Source: an uncultured Dermabacteraceae bacterium | GTDB taxonomy: Bacteria; Actinomycetota; Actinomycetes; Actinomycetales; Dermabacteraceae | Reading direction: 5' to 3' | Length of the DNA: 10,800 bases | Assembly: GCA_943913905.1 (NCBI GenBank) | Contig: CALTZZ010000079.1 | Location: 1-10,800, forward strand | Part shown: positions 1-7,350 of the stretch, piece after piece | Numbering within the stretch: the first letter of the stretch is position 1 | Layout of the letters: every line of letters starts with the position of its first letter | Notes under the pieces: model-generated | Database searches by the model: none | What the model was told of the DNA's origin: nothing | The model's input: only the letters and a program-made list of their open reading frames with translations | Made by a program: the position numbers and the translations under genes

Positions 1-1
1 C

Positions 2-250
2 CTTAGCGGTGAGAAGGCCTTCATCGATTTCGCGAAGGGCGATCGACAGGGGCTTCTCCTGCGCCTCGGTATCGACGAGCGGACCTACGTGCTCAAGCAG
101 GCCGTCTTCAACCTGCGAGTAGTAGGCGTTAATCTGGCGAGCACGCTTGGCCGAGTACAGCACGAGTGCGTACTTGGAATCGACCGTCTCAAGGAGGCGA
201 TCGATCGGCGGGTAAGTAATGCCTTCAGGCTGGGCAACGGTTCCGGACAC
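2..250 (-). CDS. rpoZ: DNA-directed RNA polymerase omega subunit (3' end cut by window edge)
   Basis: Omega is the small RNA polymerase subunit that clamps the C-terminal part of beta-prime and helps core assembly. The visible 83 residues begin with SGTVAQPEGITYPPIDRLL after the initiator and contain the family core SKYALVLYSAKRARQIN (about residues 25-41), then VGPLV and EKPLSIALREI, all typical of actinobacterial omega proteins. The C-terminus lies beyond base 1; actinobacterial members usually add an acidic tail. I chose the GTG at 250 because AGAAGGGA stands 7 bases upstream. An in-frame GTG 13 codons further up would add a non-conserved leader and lacks a clear ribosome-binding site. It follows gmk with a 98-base gap and may have its own promoter in that gap. 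Identity is secure; the exact start is less so. Confidence 0.93.
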   Translation of the reverse strand, partial: MSGTVAQPEGITYPPIDRLLETVDSKYALVLYSAKRARQINAYYSQVEDGLLEHVGPLVDTEAQEKPLSIALREIDEGLLTAK

Positions 251-317
251 GAAACGTCCCTTCTGGTATGAAGTGTGTGCGTGCAGCACCCGCGCATGAA
301 TACGGATGCAAATGGCC

Positions 318-346
318 ATACTACCGTCAAAGAGAAACGGCGTGCA
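318..346 (-). promoter_or_regulatory. Possible rpoZ promoter
   Basis: In the gmk-rpoZ gap the minus strand shows TAGTAT at 323-318, four of six matches to a sigma-70-type -10 box. A weak -35-like TGCACG lies at 346-341, 17 bases upstream. Initiation would fall about 60 bases before the rpoZ GTG. The -35 match is poor (three of six), so this is only a candidate, and read-through from gmk is the alternative. Confidence 0.25.
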
Positions 347-348
347 GA

Positions 349-948
349 TTAGGCGACGGTGACGTCATTCACGCCAAGTTCCCGAGCAAGGTCTGCAACG
401 GCAACCTCAAGGTCGTCATTGACGATCGTCGTATCGAACTCCGCTTCCGCAGCGAGTTCAACCCTGGCAGTCGCCAACCGTCGCTGCCGCTCATCCTCGC
501 TTTCCGTGCCCCTACCAACGAGGCGCTCCACGAGCGTCTCCCAGCTGGGCGGAGCGAGAAACACGAAATGCGCGTCGGGCATCGTCTCTCTGACCTGGCG
601 CGCCCCCGCAAGATCAATCTCCAGGAGCACTGGGCGTCCGGAGCGCGACGCATCAACGACGGGTCCCCTGGGCGTGCCATATCGGTGCGTGCCGTGAACA
701 ACCGCCCATTCGAGGAATTCACCTTCGTTCACCATCTCGTCAAATCGCTCAGGCGATACGAAGTAATAGTGAACACCATCGATCTCCCCCGGTCGGGGCA
801 TGCGGGTCGTTGCCGAGACAGACAGGTGAATATTCGGATGTTGCTCAACAACGCTTCGCGAGACGGTTCCCTTACCTACCGCGGTCGGGCCCGCAAGTAC
901 GGCAACCCGGCCGCGGTTGGTGCCGACGGTATCGGAGGAGACTCCCAC
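349..948 (-). CDS. gmk: Guanylate kinase
   Basis: The enzyme transfers phosphate from ATP to GMP to give GDP, the cytoplasmic step that feeds GTP, dGTP and (p)ppGpp pools. The 199-residue length is normal. Residues 20-28, GPTAVGKGT, form the P-loop. The GMP-binding segment follows as SVSATTRMPRPGEIDGVHYY (about 43-62), with FLEWAVVHGTHRYGTP (about 78-93) and LLEIDLAGARQV (108-119) after it. RGTESEDERQRRL (about 146-158) is the lid/arginine region. The start is GTG at 948, two bases after the mihF stop, with only a weak GAAGAC-like ribosome site. The gene is probably translated by coupling to mihF. The roughly 12 residues before the kinase fold are not conserved, but no ATG precedes the P-loop. 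The gap to rpoZ is 98 bases. Confidence 0.96.
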   Translation of the reverse strand: MGVSSDTVGTNRGRVAVLAGPTAVGKGTVSRSVVEQHPNIHLSVSATTRMPRPGEIDGVHYYFVSPERFDEMVNEGEFLEWAVVHGTHRYGTPRGPVVDASRSGRPVLLEIDLAGARQVRETMPDAHFVFLAPPSWETLVERLVGRGTESEDERQRRLATARVELAAEAEFDTTIVNDDLEVAVADLARELGVNDVTVA

Positions 949-950
949 CG

Positions 951-1277
951 TCAGTCTTCAAAGTGGTCGATAAGCTTCTGCGCCTGATGACGGCCAAGGC
1001 CGCGGATCTTGCGCGACGGAGAAATACCGATTTCCTCCATGATCTGCGCTGCCTTCACCTTGCCGATTCCCGGAAGCGATTCGAGCATTGCCGACACCTT
1101 GAGTCGCGCTACCGCTTCGCTTTCCTTTGATTCTTCAAGCAGCTTTTGAATTTCTTCACCGCGGCGACCGGTCGATGCCTTCAAGCGAGCCTTGACAGCT
1201 GCACGCTCCTGACGCAGCTGTGCCGCTTTCTTCAGCGCGGCCGCGCGAGTCTCGGGAGTAAGAGTCGGAAGAGCCAC
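951..1277 (-). CDS. mihF: Actinobacterial integration host factor (mIHF), nucleoid DNA-binding protein
   Basis: This matches the mycobacterial integration host factor family (M. tuberculosis Rv1388; sIHF in Streptomyces). These are small DNA-binding proteins, unrelated in sequence to E. coli IHF alpha/beta, that shape the nucleoid, support phage integrase and affect expression. The 108-residue chain starts MALPTLTPETRAAALKKA, a basic N-terminal helix. The DNA-binding part is VSAMLESLPGIGKVKAAQIM (about 61-80) followed by SRKIRGLGRHQAQKL (about 88-102), with the LPGIGK loop and GLG motif conserved in the family. The start is GTG at 1277 with GAGGT 6 bases upstream. The ribosome site lies inside a perfect 12-base palindrome. 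The gene follows pyrF after 186 bases, so it probably starts its own transcript with gmk. I could not identify a convincing promoter. Confidence 0.95.
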   Translation of the reverse strand: MALPTLTPETRAAALKKAAQLRQERAAVKARLKASTGRRGEEIQKLLEESKESEAVARLKVSAMLESLPGIGKVKAAQIMEEIGISPSRKIRGLGRHQAQKLIDHFED

Positions 1278-1289
1278 TGAGGTACCTCA
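1278..1289. promoter_or_regulatory. 12-base perfect palindrome on the mihF ribosome-binding site
   Basis: TGAGGTACCTCA is its own reverse complement and ends directly before the mihF GTG. It contains the likely Shine-Dalgarno GAGGT. As RNA it can fold as a 4-bp stem (UGAG/CUCA) with loop GUAC, which would cover the ribosome site. As DNA it could be a dimer operator. Function is inferred only from position and symmetry. Confidence 0.4.
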
Positions 1290-1303
1290 TGTTCCACATT
1301 CAG

Positions 1304-1318
1304 GAGGGAAAGTCCCTC
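1304..1318 (-). promoter_or_regulatory. Small hairpin in the mihF 5' leader
   Basis: On the minus strand GAGGGA (1318-1313), a 3-base loop and TCCCTC (1309-1304) make a perfect 6-bp stem, 14 bases upstream of the palindrome on the mihF ribosome site. The CCUC arm could alternatively pair with the GAGG of that ribosome site, so the two structures could compete. There is no T-run after it, so it is not an obvious terminator. Role unknown. Confidence 0.3.
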
Positions 1319-1417
1319 ACAATCGGTGCAAAGCACTCCACATGCGTGAAGTGTCTACGAGAGACAATAGCGCGCCCAGTACGCGGTTGCGAGCAAATGA
1401 CTCTCGAAAACGGCTAG

Positions 1418-1454
1418 ACAACCGAATAACGCGGTTTTGGGCCTTTTCGGTTGT
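1418..1454 (-). terminator. Stem-loop downstream of pyrF, possible end of the pyr operon transcript
   Basis: ACAACCGAA at 1454-1446 and TTCGGTTGT at 1426-1418 (minus strand) form a perfect 9-bp stem with a 19-base loop, beginning 9 bases past the pyrF stop codon. A short T-run (TTTT, 1410-1407) follows after 7 bases. The second arm can also pair with a nearer AACCG (a 5-bp stem with a 7-base loop), giving two alternative folds. The stem is only moderately GC-rich, the loop is long and the T-run is short and offset, so termination here may be weak or Rho-assisted. The call rests on position after the last pyr gene and on the inverted repeat. Confidence 0.35.
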
Positions 1455-1463
1455 TACCGGCCA

Positions 1464-2330
1464 TTAGAAACTAGCGTACTCTTCCCGTGCGCGGTCAAGA
1501 TTCAGCATTAGGTCCGACACGCCCGGACCGGTTTTCAGGATCGATCGCGACATCGACACGAGAACTCGCGATGCCGACGCTCCAAATACCTCGGCCATCT
1601 GCGCGGGCCCCGCTCCCTGGGCTCCAAACCCGGGAGCCAGAAGCGGACCGTTGAAGCCTGACAGTTCAACTCCGGTGCGGGCGGCAGCATCACCAATCGT
1701 GGCTCCCACGACGAGGCCCACGCTCCCCCACTCGTCACCGCGCGAAATTTCAGCGTTCACGCGCGCAGCATGTCGCGCGACCGTGGCGGCTACGCTTTCG
1801 CCCGTCGTGGTGCGCGCGTGCTGAACCTCAGGTCCATCCGGGTTCGAGGTCAAGGCAAGAACAAACAGCCCCTTGCCCCCTTCTGTCACGAATGGAATAC
1901 ACGGCTCCAACGAACCGAACCCTAGGTACGGGCTTACAGTGATGGCATCTGCCTCCAGAGGCGCGCCCTGCTCCAGATAGGAACGCGCGTAAGCTCCCAT
2001 CGTCGAACCAATATCGCCGCGTTTCACATCAAGGATCGTGAGGATTCCGCGTGCCCGTGCACTCAACAGGAGGTCCTCGAGAACACGCAGCCCTGCCGAA
2101 CCGAAACATTCGAAAAACGCCGACTGCGGTTTGATCGCAGCAACACGCCCGGCACATGCGTCAAGCATCGTCTCGCACATGGCGGCAGCGCCACTGGCAT
2201 CGTTCGGTAGCCCCCATTGCTCAAGAAGAGCATCGTGCGGGTCAAAACCGGCCACGATAGGTCCGTGCTCGCGAACGCTTTCCTGGAGCCGGCGGCCGAA
2301 TGGAACGGACACTCCTGCCTCGCTTGTCAT
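1464..2330 (-). CDS. pyrF: Orotidine 5'-phosphate decarboxylase (long, actinobacterial/myxobacterial type)
   Basis: PyrF catalyses the last step to UMP, decarboxylation of OMP. The 288-residue length and sequence fit the longer PyrF subfamily of mycobacteria and streptomycetes rather than the shorter (about 240-residue) enterobacterial type. The catalytic signature ILDVKRGDIGST is at about residues 99-110, with the Asp-Lys-x-x-Asp tetrad residues D101, K103 and D106. IVAGFDPH (25-32) and AIKPQSAFFE (65-74) are the substrate-binding strands, and LLAPGFGAQG near residues 229-238 is the phosphate-binding loop. The ATG at 2330 overlaps the carB stop in ATGA, and AAGGAG lies 7 bases upstream within carB. 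It is the last gene of the pyr cluster, followed by a stem-loop. Confidence 0.96.
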   Translation of the reverse strand: MTSEAGVSVPFGRRLQESVREHGPIVAGFDPHDALLEQWGLPNDASGAAAMCETMLDACAGRVAAIKPQSAFFECFGSAGLRVLEDLLLSARARGILTILDVKRGDIGSTMGAYARSYLEQGAPLEADAITVSPYLGFGSLEPCIPFVTEGGKGLFVLALTSNPDGPEVQHARTTTGESVAATVARHAARVNAEISRGDEWGSVGLVVGATIGDAAARTGVELSGFNGPLLAPGFGAQGAGPAQMAEVFGASASRVLVSMSRSILKTGPGVSDLMLNLDRAREEYASF

Positions 2331-5300
2331 TGTCCAGCTCCTTCTGCGACGACGGACATGCGGTGCACGTGATCCTGCAAGCTCAGGACATCAAACGGAC
2401 GCCCGTCTTGGATCGATTCAATGGCTTGAACTGCTGCGGAAAACTCTGGCAGGGTGGTCATGATCGGCACATCGACAGCTGTCGCTGCAGCCCTAATCGC
2501 GTATCCGTCGGCCCGGGCCTCGCTACCCGTGGGGGTATTGACCACGAAGCCGATTCGCCCGGCTTCGATCAGGTCAATCACAGACTGCTCATCGTCTTTT
2601 GCTTGCGACGCTTTCGCAATCGTGGTGCAAGGAATCCCTGAACGATTGAGCACCGCCGCAGTACCGTCGGTTGCAACGATTTCAAAGCCCAGATCCACCA
2701 TGCGCGCGGCTGGCAGCATGATCGCACGCTTTTCGGAGTCAGCCACCGAAAGGAAGATGGCTCCATGGTTGGGGAGGCCCTTGCCTCCCACGGCCAGTTG
2801 CGACTTCGCAAATGCTCGGGGGAAGGTCTTATCCATTCCCATGACTTCGCCCGTGGACCTCATTTCCGGGCCCACAAGTGCATCGACGCTTCGCCCTTCC
2901 TTCGTGCGGAACCGCTTGAACGGCAGAACGGCTTCCTTCACTGCGATCGGCTGCTCGGCCGGCAGGTGAGTGTGGTCGCCTTCAGCAGGAAGCACGCCGC
3001 GGTCGCGCAACTGAGCGATCGTCTGCCCCGCCATGAGGAGCGCTGCCGCACGCGAAAGCGACACCCCGGTGGCTTTCGAGACGAAAGGCACCGTACGCGA
3101 CGCCCTCGGATTCGCTTCGAGCACGTAAAGGATGTCTTGCGTAAACGCGAACTGAATATTGATCAGCCCACGCACCCCCACGCCCTTTGCGATGGCCTCA
3201 GTGGATTCGCGGATCTTCTCGCATTGGGCGTGTGACAGCGTGATCGGCGGCAGAGTGCACGATGAATCACCCGAGTGGATTCCCGCCTCTTCCAGGTGCT
3301 CCATGATGCCGCCCATGAAAAGCTCTTCGCCGTCGTACAGGGCATCCACATCGATCTCGATCGCCGTGTCGAGGAATCGATCAATCAGAATCGGAGCCTC
3401 GGCTCGACCATTCGCGGGCAGATTCCGCCCCACGTAGCCTCGTAGCTGTTCGTCGTCGTACACAATTTCCATTCCGCGACCGCCCAGAACATAGCTGGGG
3501 CGCACGAGCACGGGATAGCCGACGGTATTAGCGACCTCGAGAGCGTCATCGAGCTGCCACGCTGTGCCATACGGCGGTGCTGGGAGCTTCGCCGTGCTCA
3601 AGACAGCGCCAAAATGCCCGCGGTCTTCCGCTTGATCGATCGCCGACGGCGACGTCCCGATAATGGGCAGCCCGGCCTCTTCGAGCCTGCGCGCCAATGA
3701 GAGCGGAGTCTGGCCACCAAGCTGAACGATGACACCAGCGACGGGCCCCACAGCTGCTTCAGCCTCGTAGACCGCGAGCACGTCTTCGAACGTCAACGGT
3801 TCGAAATACAGCCGATCCGCGATGTCGTAGTCCGTTGACACCGTCTCGGGGTTGCAGTTGATCATGATCGTTTCGTAATCGAACCCATATTCCGGAGTCC
3901 GCAATGCGATCGCCGCATGCACGCACGAATAATCGAATTCGATTCCTTGACCGATGCGGTTCGGCCCACTGCCGAGGATGATCACCGCGGGCTTCGACCG
4001 CGGCAACACTTCGGTCTCGGAGTCATACGAGGAGTAGTAGTACGGGGTCTGCGATTCGAACTCGGCCGCGCATGTGTCGACGGTCTTGAACACGGGGCGG
4101 ACCCCGAGGGCCTGCCGAACTCCATATACGACTTCCGCGCTTGTACTACGCATCTGAGCAATCTGCTCATCGGAGATTCCGTGCCGTTTGGCCTCGCGAA
4201 TCAAGTCAGCCGTCAATGCGTGAGCCTCGGCCACCTCATTGGCAACCTCATTGATCAACAGAATCTGGTCTAAGAACCACCGGTCGATCTTGGTTGCCTG
4301 GTACAGGGCATCGATCAGCTCGTCGCCGTCACGGTCCCCACAGGCGGCGGCGCGAAGGATCTGCTGCACGGCGACAATGCGGCCATCCGTCGGCGTACGC
4401 ACGGCCTCAAGGAGGCCATCGATATCTTCAGCTGAGGGTGGTGCTCCCATCCAGTGCAGAGGTGCGCCCGGGACATCGAGCGACCGCAATGCCTTCCCTA
4501 GCGCTTCAGTAAAGTTCCGGCCGAGGGCCATTGCCTCACCCACGGACTTCATGGTGGTCGTGAGGGTCGGGTCCGCTGCCGGGAACTTCTCAAATGCGAA
4601 ACGCGGAACCTTCACCACGACGTAGTCGAGAGTCGGTTCAAAACTCGCCGGGGTCGTCCCCGTGATGTCGTTCGGAATCTCGTCGAGCGTGTATCCAAGG
4701 GCCACGCGCGCCGCGATTTTCGCGATGGGGAACCCTGTTGCCTTCGATGCCAGCGCCGACGACCGCGATACGCGGGGATTCATCTCGATCACGATCATGC
4801 GGCCCGTCTCCGGGTGAATCGCAAACTGAACGTTGCAACCGCCCGTATCGACCCCGACCTCACGAATGATGGCGAACGACACGTCGCGCATCTTCTGCAG
4901 CTCCACGTCAGTCAGCGTCATGGCAGGGGCGACTGTGATCGAGTCGCCTGTGTGAACGCCGACCGGATCAACGTTCTCGATCGAACAGATGACAACGCAG
5001 TTATCGTTCTTGTCTCGCATCAGCTCGAGTTCGTACTCCTTCCACCCGAGGATGGACTCTTCAAGAAGAACCTCGGTGGTGGGTGAATAGAACAGCCCGT
5101 CGCCGGCGATGCGGCGCAGGTCGGCTTCGTCGTATGCCATCCCCGAGCCCAGCCCGCCCATCGTGAATGATGGGCGTACAACGAGGGGGTAGCCAAGCTC
5201 TTCGGCCACGTCCAAGCATTCTTCCATCGAGTGGCAGATAGCGCTGCGTGCCGATTCCGCTCCGGCCTTCTCTACCACCTGCTTGAACTGCTGGCGATCC

Positions 5301-5680
5301 TCGGCTTTTTCGATGGCATCAATTGACGCTCCGATGAGTTCGCACCCAAACTCATCAAGGATGCCTTGTTCTGCCAGGGCGATAGCGGCGTTGAGAGCGG
5401 TCTGGCCACCGAGCGTCGGCAGCACCGCGTCAGGTCGTTCCTTTTCGATGATGGATCGAATGACCTGCGGGTCAATCGGTTCCACATAGGTGGCATCCGC
5501 AACGTTGGGGTCCGTCATGATCGTCGCGGGATTCGAGTTCACCAAGATCACGCGGAGTCCTTCATCCTTGAGGACTCGGCATGCCTGAGTTCCGGAGTAG
5601 TCAAACTCGGCCGCCTGTCCAATCACGATAGGGCCAGAGCCGATGACGAGAACGGAGTTGATATCAGGACGGCGAGGCAT
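2327..5680 (-). CDS. carB: Carbamoyl-phosphate synthase large subunit
   Basis: CarB uses ammonia channelled from CarA, bicarbonate and two ATP to make carbamoyl phosphate for pyrimidines and arginine. At 1117 residues it is slightly longer than the E. coli protein, as is common in actinobacteria. Order: a first ATP-grasp half for carboxyphosphate synthesis (LVIGSGPIVIGQAAEFDYSG near the N-terminus; IEMNPRVSRSSALASKATG around residue 300), the oligomerisation region, a second ATP-grasp half for carbamate phosphorylation (IILGSGPNRIGQGIEFDYS; LEANPRASRTVPFVSKATG), and a C-terminal MGS-like allosteric domain (roughly the last 150 residues, including VVNTPTGSEARADGYAIR). That last domain is where UMP, IMP or ornithine act in characterised homologues. 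ATG at 5680 shares one base with the carA stop (TGATG), and AAGGA is 6 bases upstream. The frame is intact throughout. Confidence 0.98.
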   Translation of the reverse strand: MPRRPDINSVLVIGSGPIVIGQAAEFDYSGTQACRVLKDEGLRVILVNSNPATIMTDPNVADATYVEPIDPQVIRSIIEKERPDAVLPTLGGQTALNAAIALAEQGILDEFGCELIGASIDAIEKAEDRQQFKQVVEKAGAESARSAICHSMEECLDVAEELGYPLVVRPSFTMGGLGSGMAYDEADLRRIAGDGLFYSPTTEVLLEESILGWKEYELELMRDKNDNCVVICSIENVDPVGVHTGDSITVAPAMTLTDVELQKMRDVSFAIIREVGVDTGGCNVQFAIHPETGRMIVIEMNPRVSRSSALASKATGFPIAKIAARVALGYTLDEIPNDITGTTPASFEPTLDYVVVKVPRFAFEKFPAADPTLTTTMKSVGEAMALGRNFTEALGKALRSLDVPGAPLHWMGAPPSAEDIDGLLEAVRTPTDGRIVAVQQILRAAACGDRDGDELIDALYQATKIDRWFLDQILLINEVANEVAEAHALTADLIREAKRHGISDEQIAQMRSTSAEVVYGVRQALGVRPVFKTVDTCAAEFESQTPYYYSSYDSETEVLPRSKPAVIILGSGPNRIGQGIEFDYSCVHAAIALRTPEYGFDYETIMINCNPETVSTDYDIADRLYFEPLTFEDVLAVYEAEAAVGPVAGVIVQLGGQTPLSLARRLEEAGLPIIGTSPSAIDQAEDRGHFGAVLSTAKLPAPPYGTAWQLDDALEVANTVGYPVLVRPSYVLGGRGMEIVYDDEQLRGYVGRNLPANGRAEAPILIDRFLDTAIEIDVDALYDGEELFMGGIMEHLEEAGIHSGDSSCTLPPITLSHAQCEKIRESTEAIAKGVGVRGLINIQFAFTQDILYVLEANPRASRTVPFVSKATGVSLSRAAALLMAGQTIAQLRDRGVLPAEGDHTHLPAEQPIAVKEAVLPFKRFRTKEGRSVDALVGPEMRSTGEVMGMDKTFPRAFAKSQLAVGGKGLPNHGAIFLSVADSEKRAIMLPAARMVDLGFEIVATDGTAAVLNRSGIPCTTIAKASQAKDDEQSVIDLIEAGRIGFVVNTPTGSEARADGYAIRAAATAVDVPIMTTLPEFSAAVQAIESIQDGRPFDVLSLQDHVHRMSVVAEGAGQ

Positions 5681-6849
5681 CAGGATTCCTTCCCTGCACG
5701 CGCCGCGCGGGCGGTGTCGATCATGGAAACGAGACGATCAAAGAGGTAGGACGCGTCGTGTGGCCCTGAGGCCGCCTCCGGGTGGTACTGCACGGAGTAG
5801 GCGGGAATGTCGAGGCACTTGAGGCCTTCCACAACGTTGTCGTTGAGGCCCACGTGGCTCACGATCACACGCCCGTACTTGCCGCCGTCGTAGGGGGCGG
5901 TACTTTCTCCTTCGATGGGTGCGTCCACGGCAAAGCCGTGATTCTGGGCCGTGATCTCAACCTTGCCAGTTTCCTTGTCCATGACCGGTTGATTGATGCC
6001 GCGGTGACCGAAGCGGAGTTTGTATGTCCCATATCCGAGAGCCCGGCCGAGGAGCTGGTTGCCGAAGCAAATACCGAAGTACGGGATCCCTCGATCGAGG
6101 ATTTCACGCAGCACGACTACTTGAGCATCGGCCGTCGCGGGGTCGCCAGGGCCGTTGGAGAAGAAGACAGCGTCGGGGCTGTAGCTCACGATGTCGTCGA
6201 TCGTCGCCGACGCCGGCAGGAGGTGCACTGTGAGGCCGCGCTCGACCATGTGTCGGGGCGTAGCTCCTTTGATACCCAGGTCAAGTGCGACGACAGTGCC
6301 GCGTGATTCCCCGTCGGGGCGGAAGGTGATGGGTTCGTGGATGGTGACCTGGTCCACGAAGCTCGCACCAGCCATGTCAGGGATGGAACGCACCACCTCT
6401 ACCAAATCGGCGTCGCTGCGCCCTTCGAGTTCATCGCCGGAAAATACTCCGCCGCGCATCGCTCCTTGCGTCCGAAGCTTGCGTGTCAAAGCTCGAGTAT
6501 CGATCCCCGACAAACCAACAACGCCCGATTCCTCCAACAGTTCATCGAGGCTTCGCTCGCTGCGCCAGTTCGAATGGCGGCGCGCAGCATCACGCATCAC
6601 ATACCCTTCGACCCGTACGCGGCGAGATTCCATATCCTCGCTGTTGACGCCGGTATTCCCGATGTGTGGAGCGGTCTGCACCACGATTTGGCCGGCGTAG
6701 GAAGGGTCCGTCAGTGTTTCCTGATATCCGGTCATGCCGGTCGCAAACACCACTTCGCCGAGTGAACGACCTCGCGCGCCACACGCGCGCCCTTCATATG
6801 TGGTGCCGTCTTCGAGCACGAGCACCGCGCGGGAACTCTTGCTGGTCAT
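5680..6849 (-). CDS. carA: Carbamoyl-phosphate synthase small subunit (glutaminase)
   Basis: CarA hydrolyses glutamine and passes ammonia through a tunnel to CarB. The 389 residues comprise an N-terminal small-subunit domain (about 1-150; GEVVFATGMTGYQE, DPSYAGQIV, GIDTRALTRKLR) and a class I glutamine amidotransferase domain (about 185-380). The nucleophile is C261 in YFGICFGNQLLGRALG, and the partner histidine and glutamate are H356 and E358 in QYHPEA, so the triad is complete. ATG at 6849 has a strong GAGGAGG 4 bases upstream and overlaps the stop of the preceding membrane-protein gene in ATGA. The stop shares one base with the carB start, which would help keep CarA and CarB stoichiometric. 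Confidence 0.98.
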   Translation of the reverse strand: MTSKSSRAVLVLEDGTTYEGRACGARGRSLGEVVFATGMTGYQETLTDPSYAGQIVVQTAPHIGNTGVNSEDMESRRVRVEGYVMRDAARRHSNWRSERSLDELLEESGVVGLSGIDTRALTRKLRTQGAMRGGVFSGDELEGRSDADLVEVVRSIPDMAGASFVDQVTIHEPITFRPDGESRGTVVALDLGIKGATPRHMVERGLTVHLLPASATIDDIVSYSPDAVFFSNGPGDPATADAQVVVLREILDRGIPYFGICFGNQLLGRALGYGTYKLRFGHRGINQPVMDKETGKVEITAQNHGFAVDAPIEGESTAPYDGGKYGRVIVSHVGLNDNVVEGLKCLDIPAYSVQYHPEAASGPHDASYLFDRLVSMIDTARAARAGKES

Positions 6850-7328
6850 GCTGCCTCCTCAAGGCGAGTGGAAAGGTGTGAGACGAGTTCGGAATGGGAC
6901 CTCGCGGTGTCGAAGCGGATCCCGGTGTCTAAGAGATGGGCGCCGCAGCGCCATGTGATGAGTGCGAGGGCGTCGGTACCCATGAACTTGCCTGCCATCC
7001 CGCTGGCGTTCGTGGCTCGAACGAGGTCCGTTGCAGGGAGGCTGAGGCTGCGGGCGCCCTCGCGTTCAATGATGAGGTCTCCCATGGCCGTCACCGACAC
7101 GCGTGCTCGGGAACGCTCCCCAAGGGAGTGGGCGTGCACCCGCGCGAGTGGGGCTCCGGAGCGCGTTGTGCACACGTACACCCCCGCGAAAGGTCCGAGG
7201 GAAGCTGGAGCACCATCCGGTGAAGCCGGAACAGGGATGTCGGAGTCGCGCACCGCTTGAGAGCGCCACCCCCGCCACATCAAGACAAGGACTAGAACGA
7301 ATGCGATCACGAGGATCACAACCGGCAC
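6846..7328 (-). CDS. Single-pass membrane protein of unknown function in the pyr operon (Rv1382-like)
   Basis: With the GTG at 7328 this is a 160-residue protein. Residues 2-18 form one hydrophobic membrane span, followed by a basic MWRGWR segment that predicts the rest is cytoplasmic by the positive-inside rule. A short Pro/Ala linker (about 30-46) leads to a compact beta-rich domain with conserved-looking GVYVCTTRSG (49-58), RVHAHSLGERSRARVSV (63-79), GMAGKFMGTDALALITWR (110-127) and LLDTGIRFD (132-140). Position between pyrC and carA matches M. tuberculosis Rv1382 and its streptomycete counterparts, which from memory are annotated as membrane or PH-like-domain proteins. The function is not known. 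The reading frame stays open upstream to an ATG at 7412, but that start would overlap pyrC by 62 bases and lacks support; starting at 7328 leaves 22 bases after the pyrC stop. The ribosome site (GGGG, 11 bases upstream) is weak. The stop overlaps the carA start in ATGA. Confidence 0.82.
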   Translation of the reverse strand: MPVVILVIAFVLVLVLMWRGWRSQAVRDSDIPVPASPDGAPASLGPFAGVYVCTTRSGAPLARVHAHSLGERSRARVSVTAMGDLIIEREGARSLSLPATDLVRATNASGMAGKFMGTDALALITWRCGAHLLDTGIRFDTARSHSELVSHLSTRLEEAA

Positions 7329-7350
7329 TAGGGCGTTGACCCCGGGCCCA

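Noticed and set aside
323..360. ACCGTC/GACGGT inverted repeat around the gmk stop
   Set aside because: Six base pairs with a 26-base loop and no T-run is within chance expectation and was not called a terminator.
268..987. 239-codon plus-strand open frame opposite gmk
   Set aside because: It lies antisense to a clear guanylate kinase, has no recognisable domain, no ribosome site and Arg/Pro/Ser-rich composition typical of the antisense of a high-GC gene.
1364..1396. TTGCTC / TATTGT as a mihF promoter
   Set aside because: The spacing is 21 bases, outside the usual 16-18, and the -35 match is partial. A promoter for mihF is likely somewhere in this gap, but I cannot place it.
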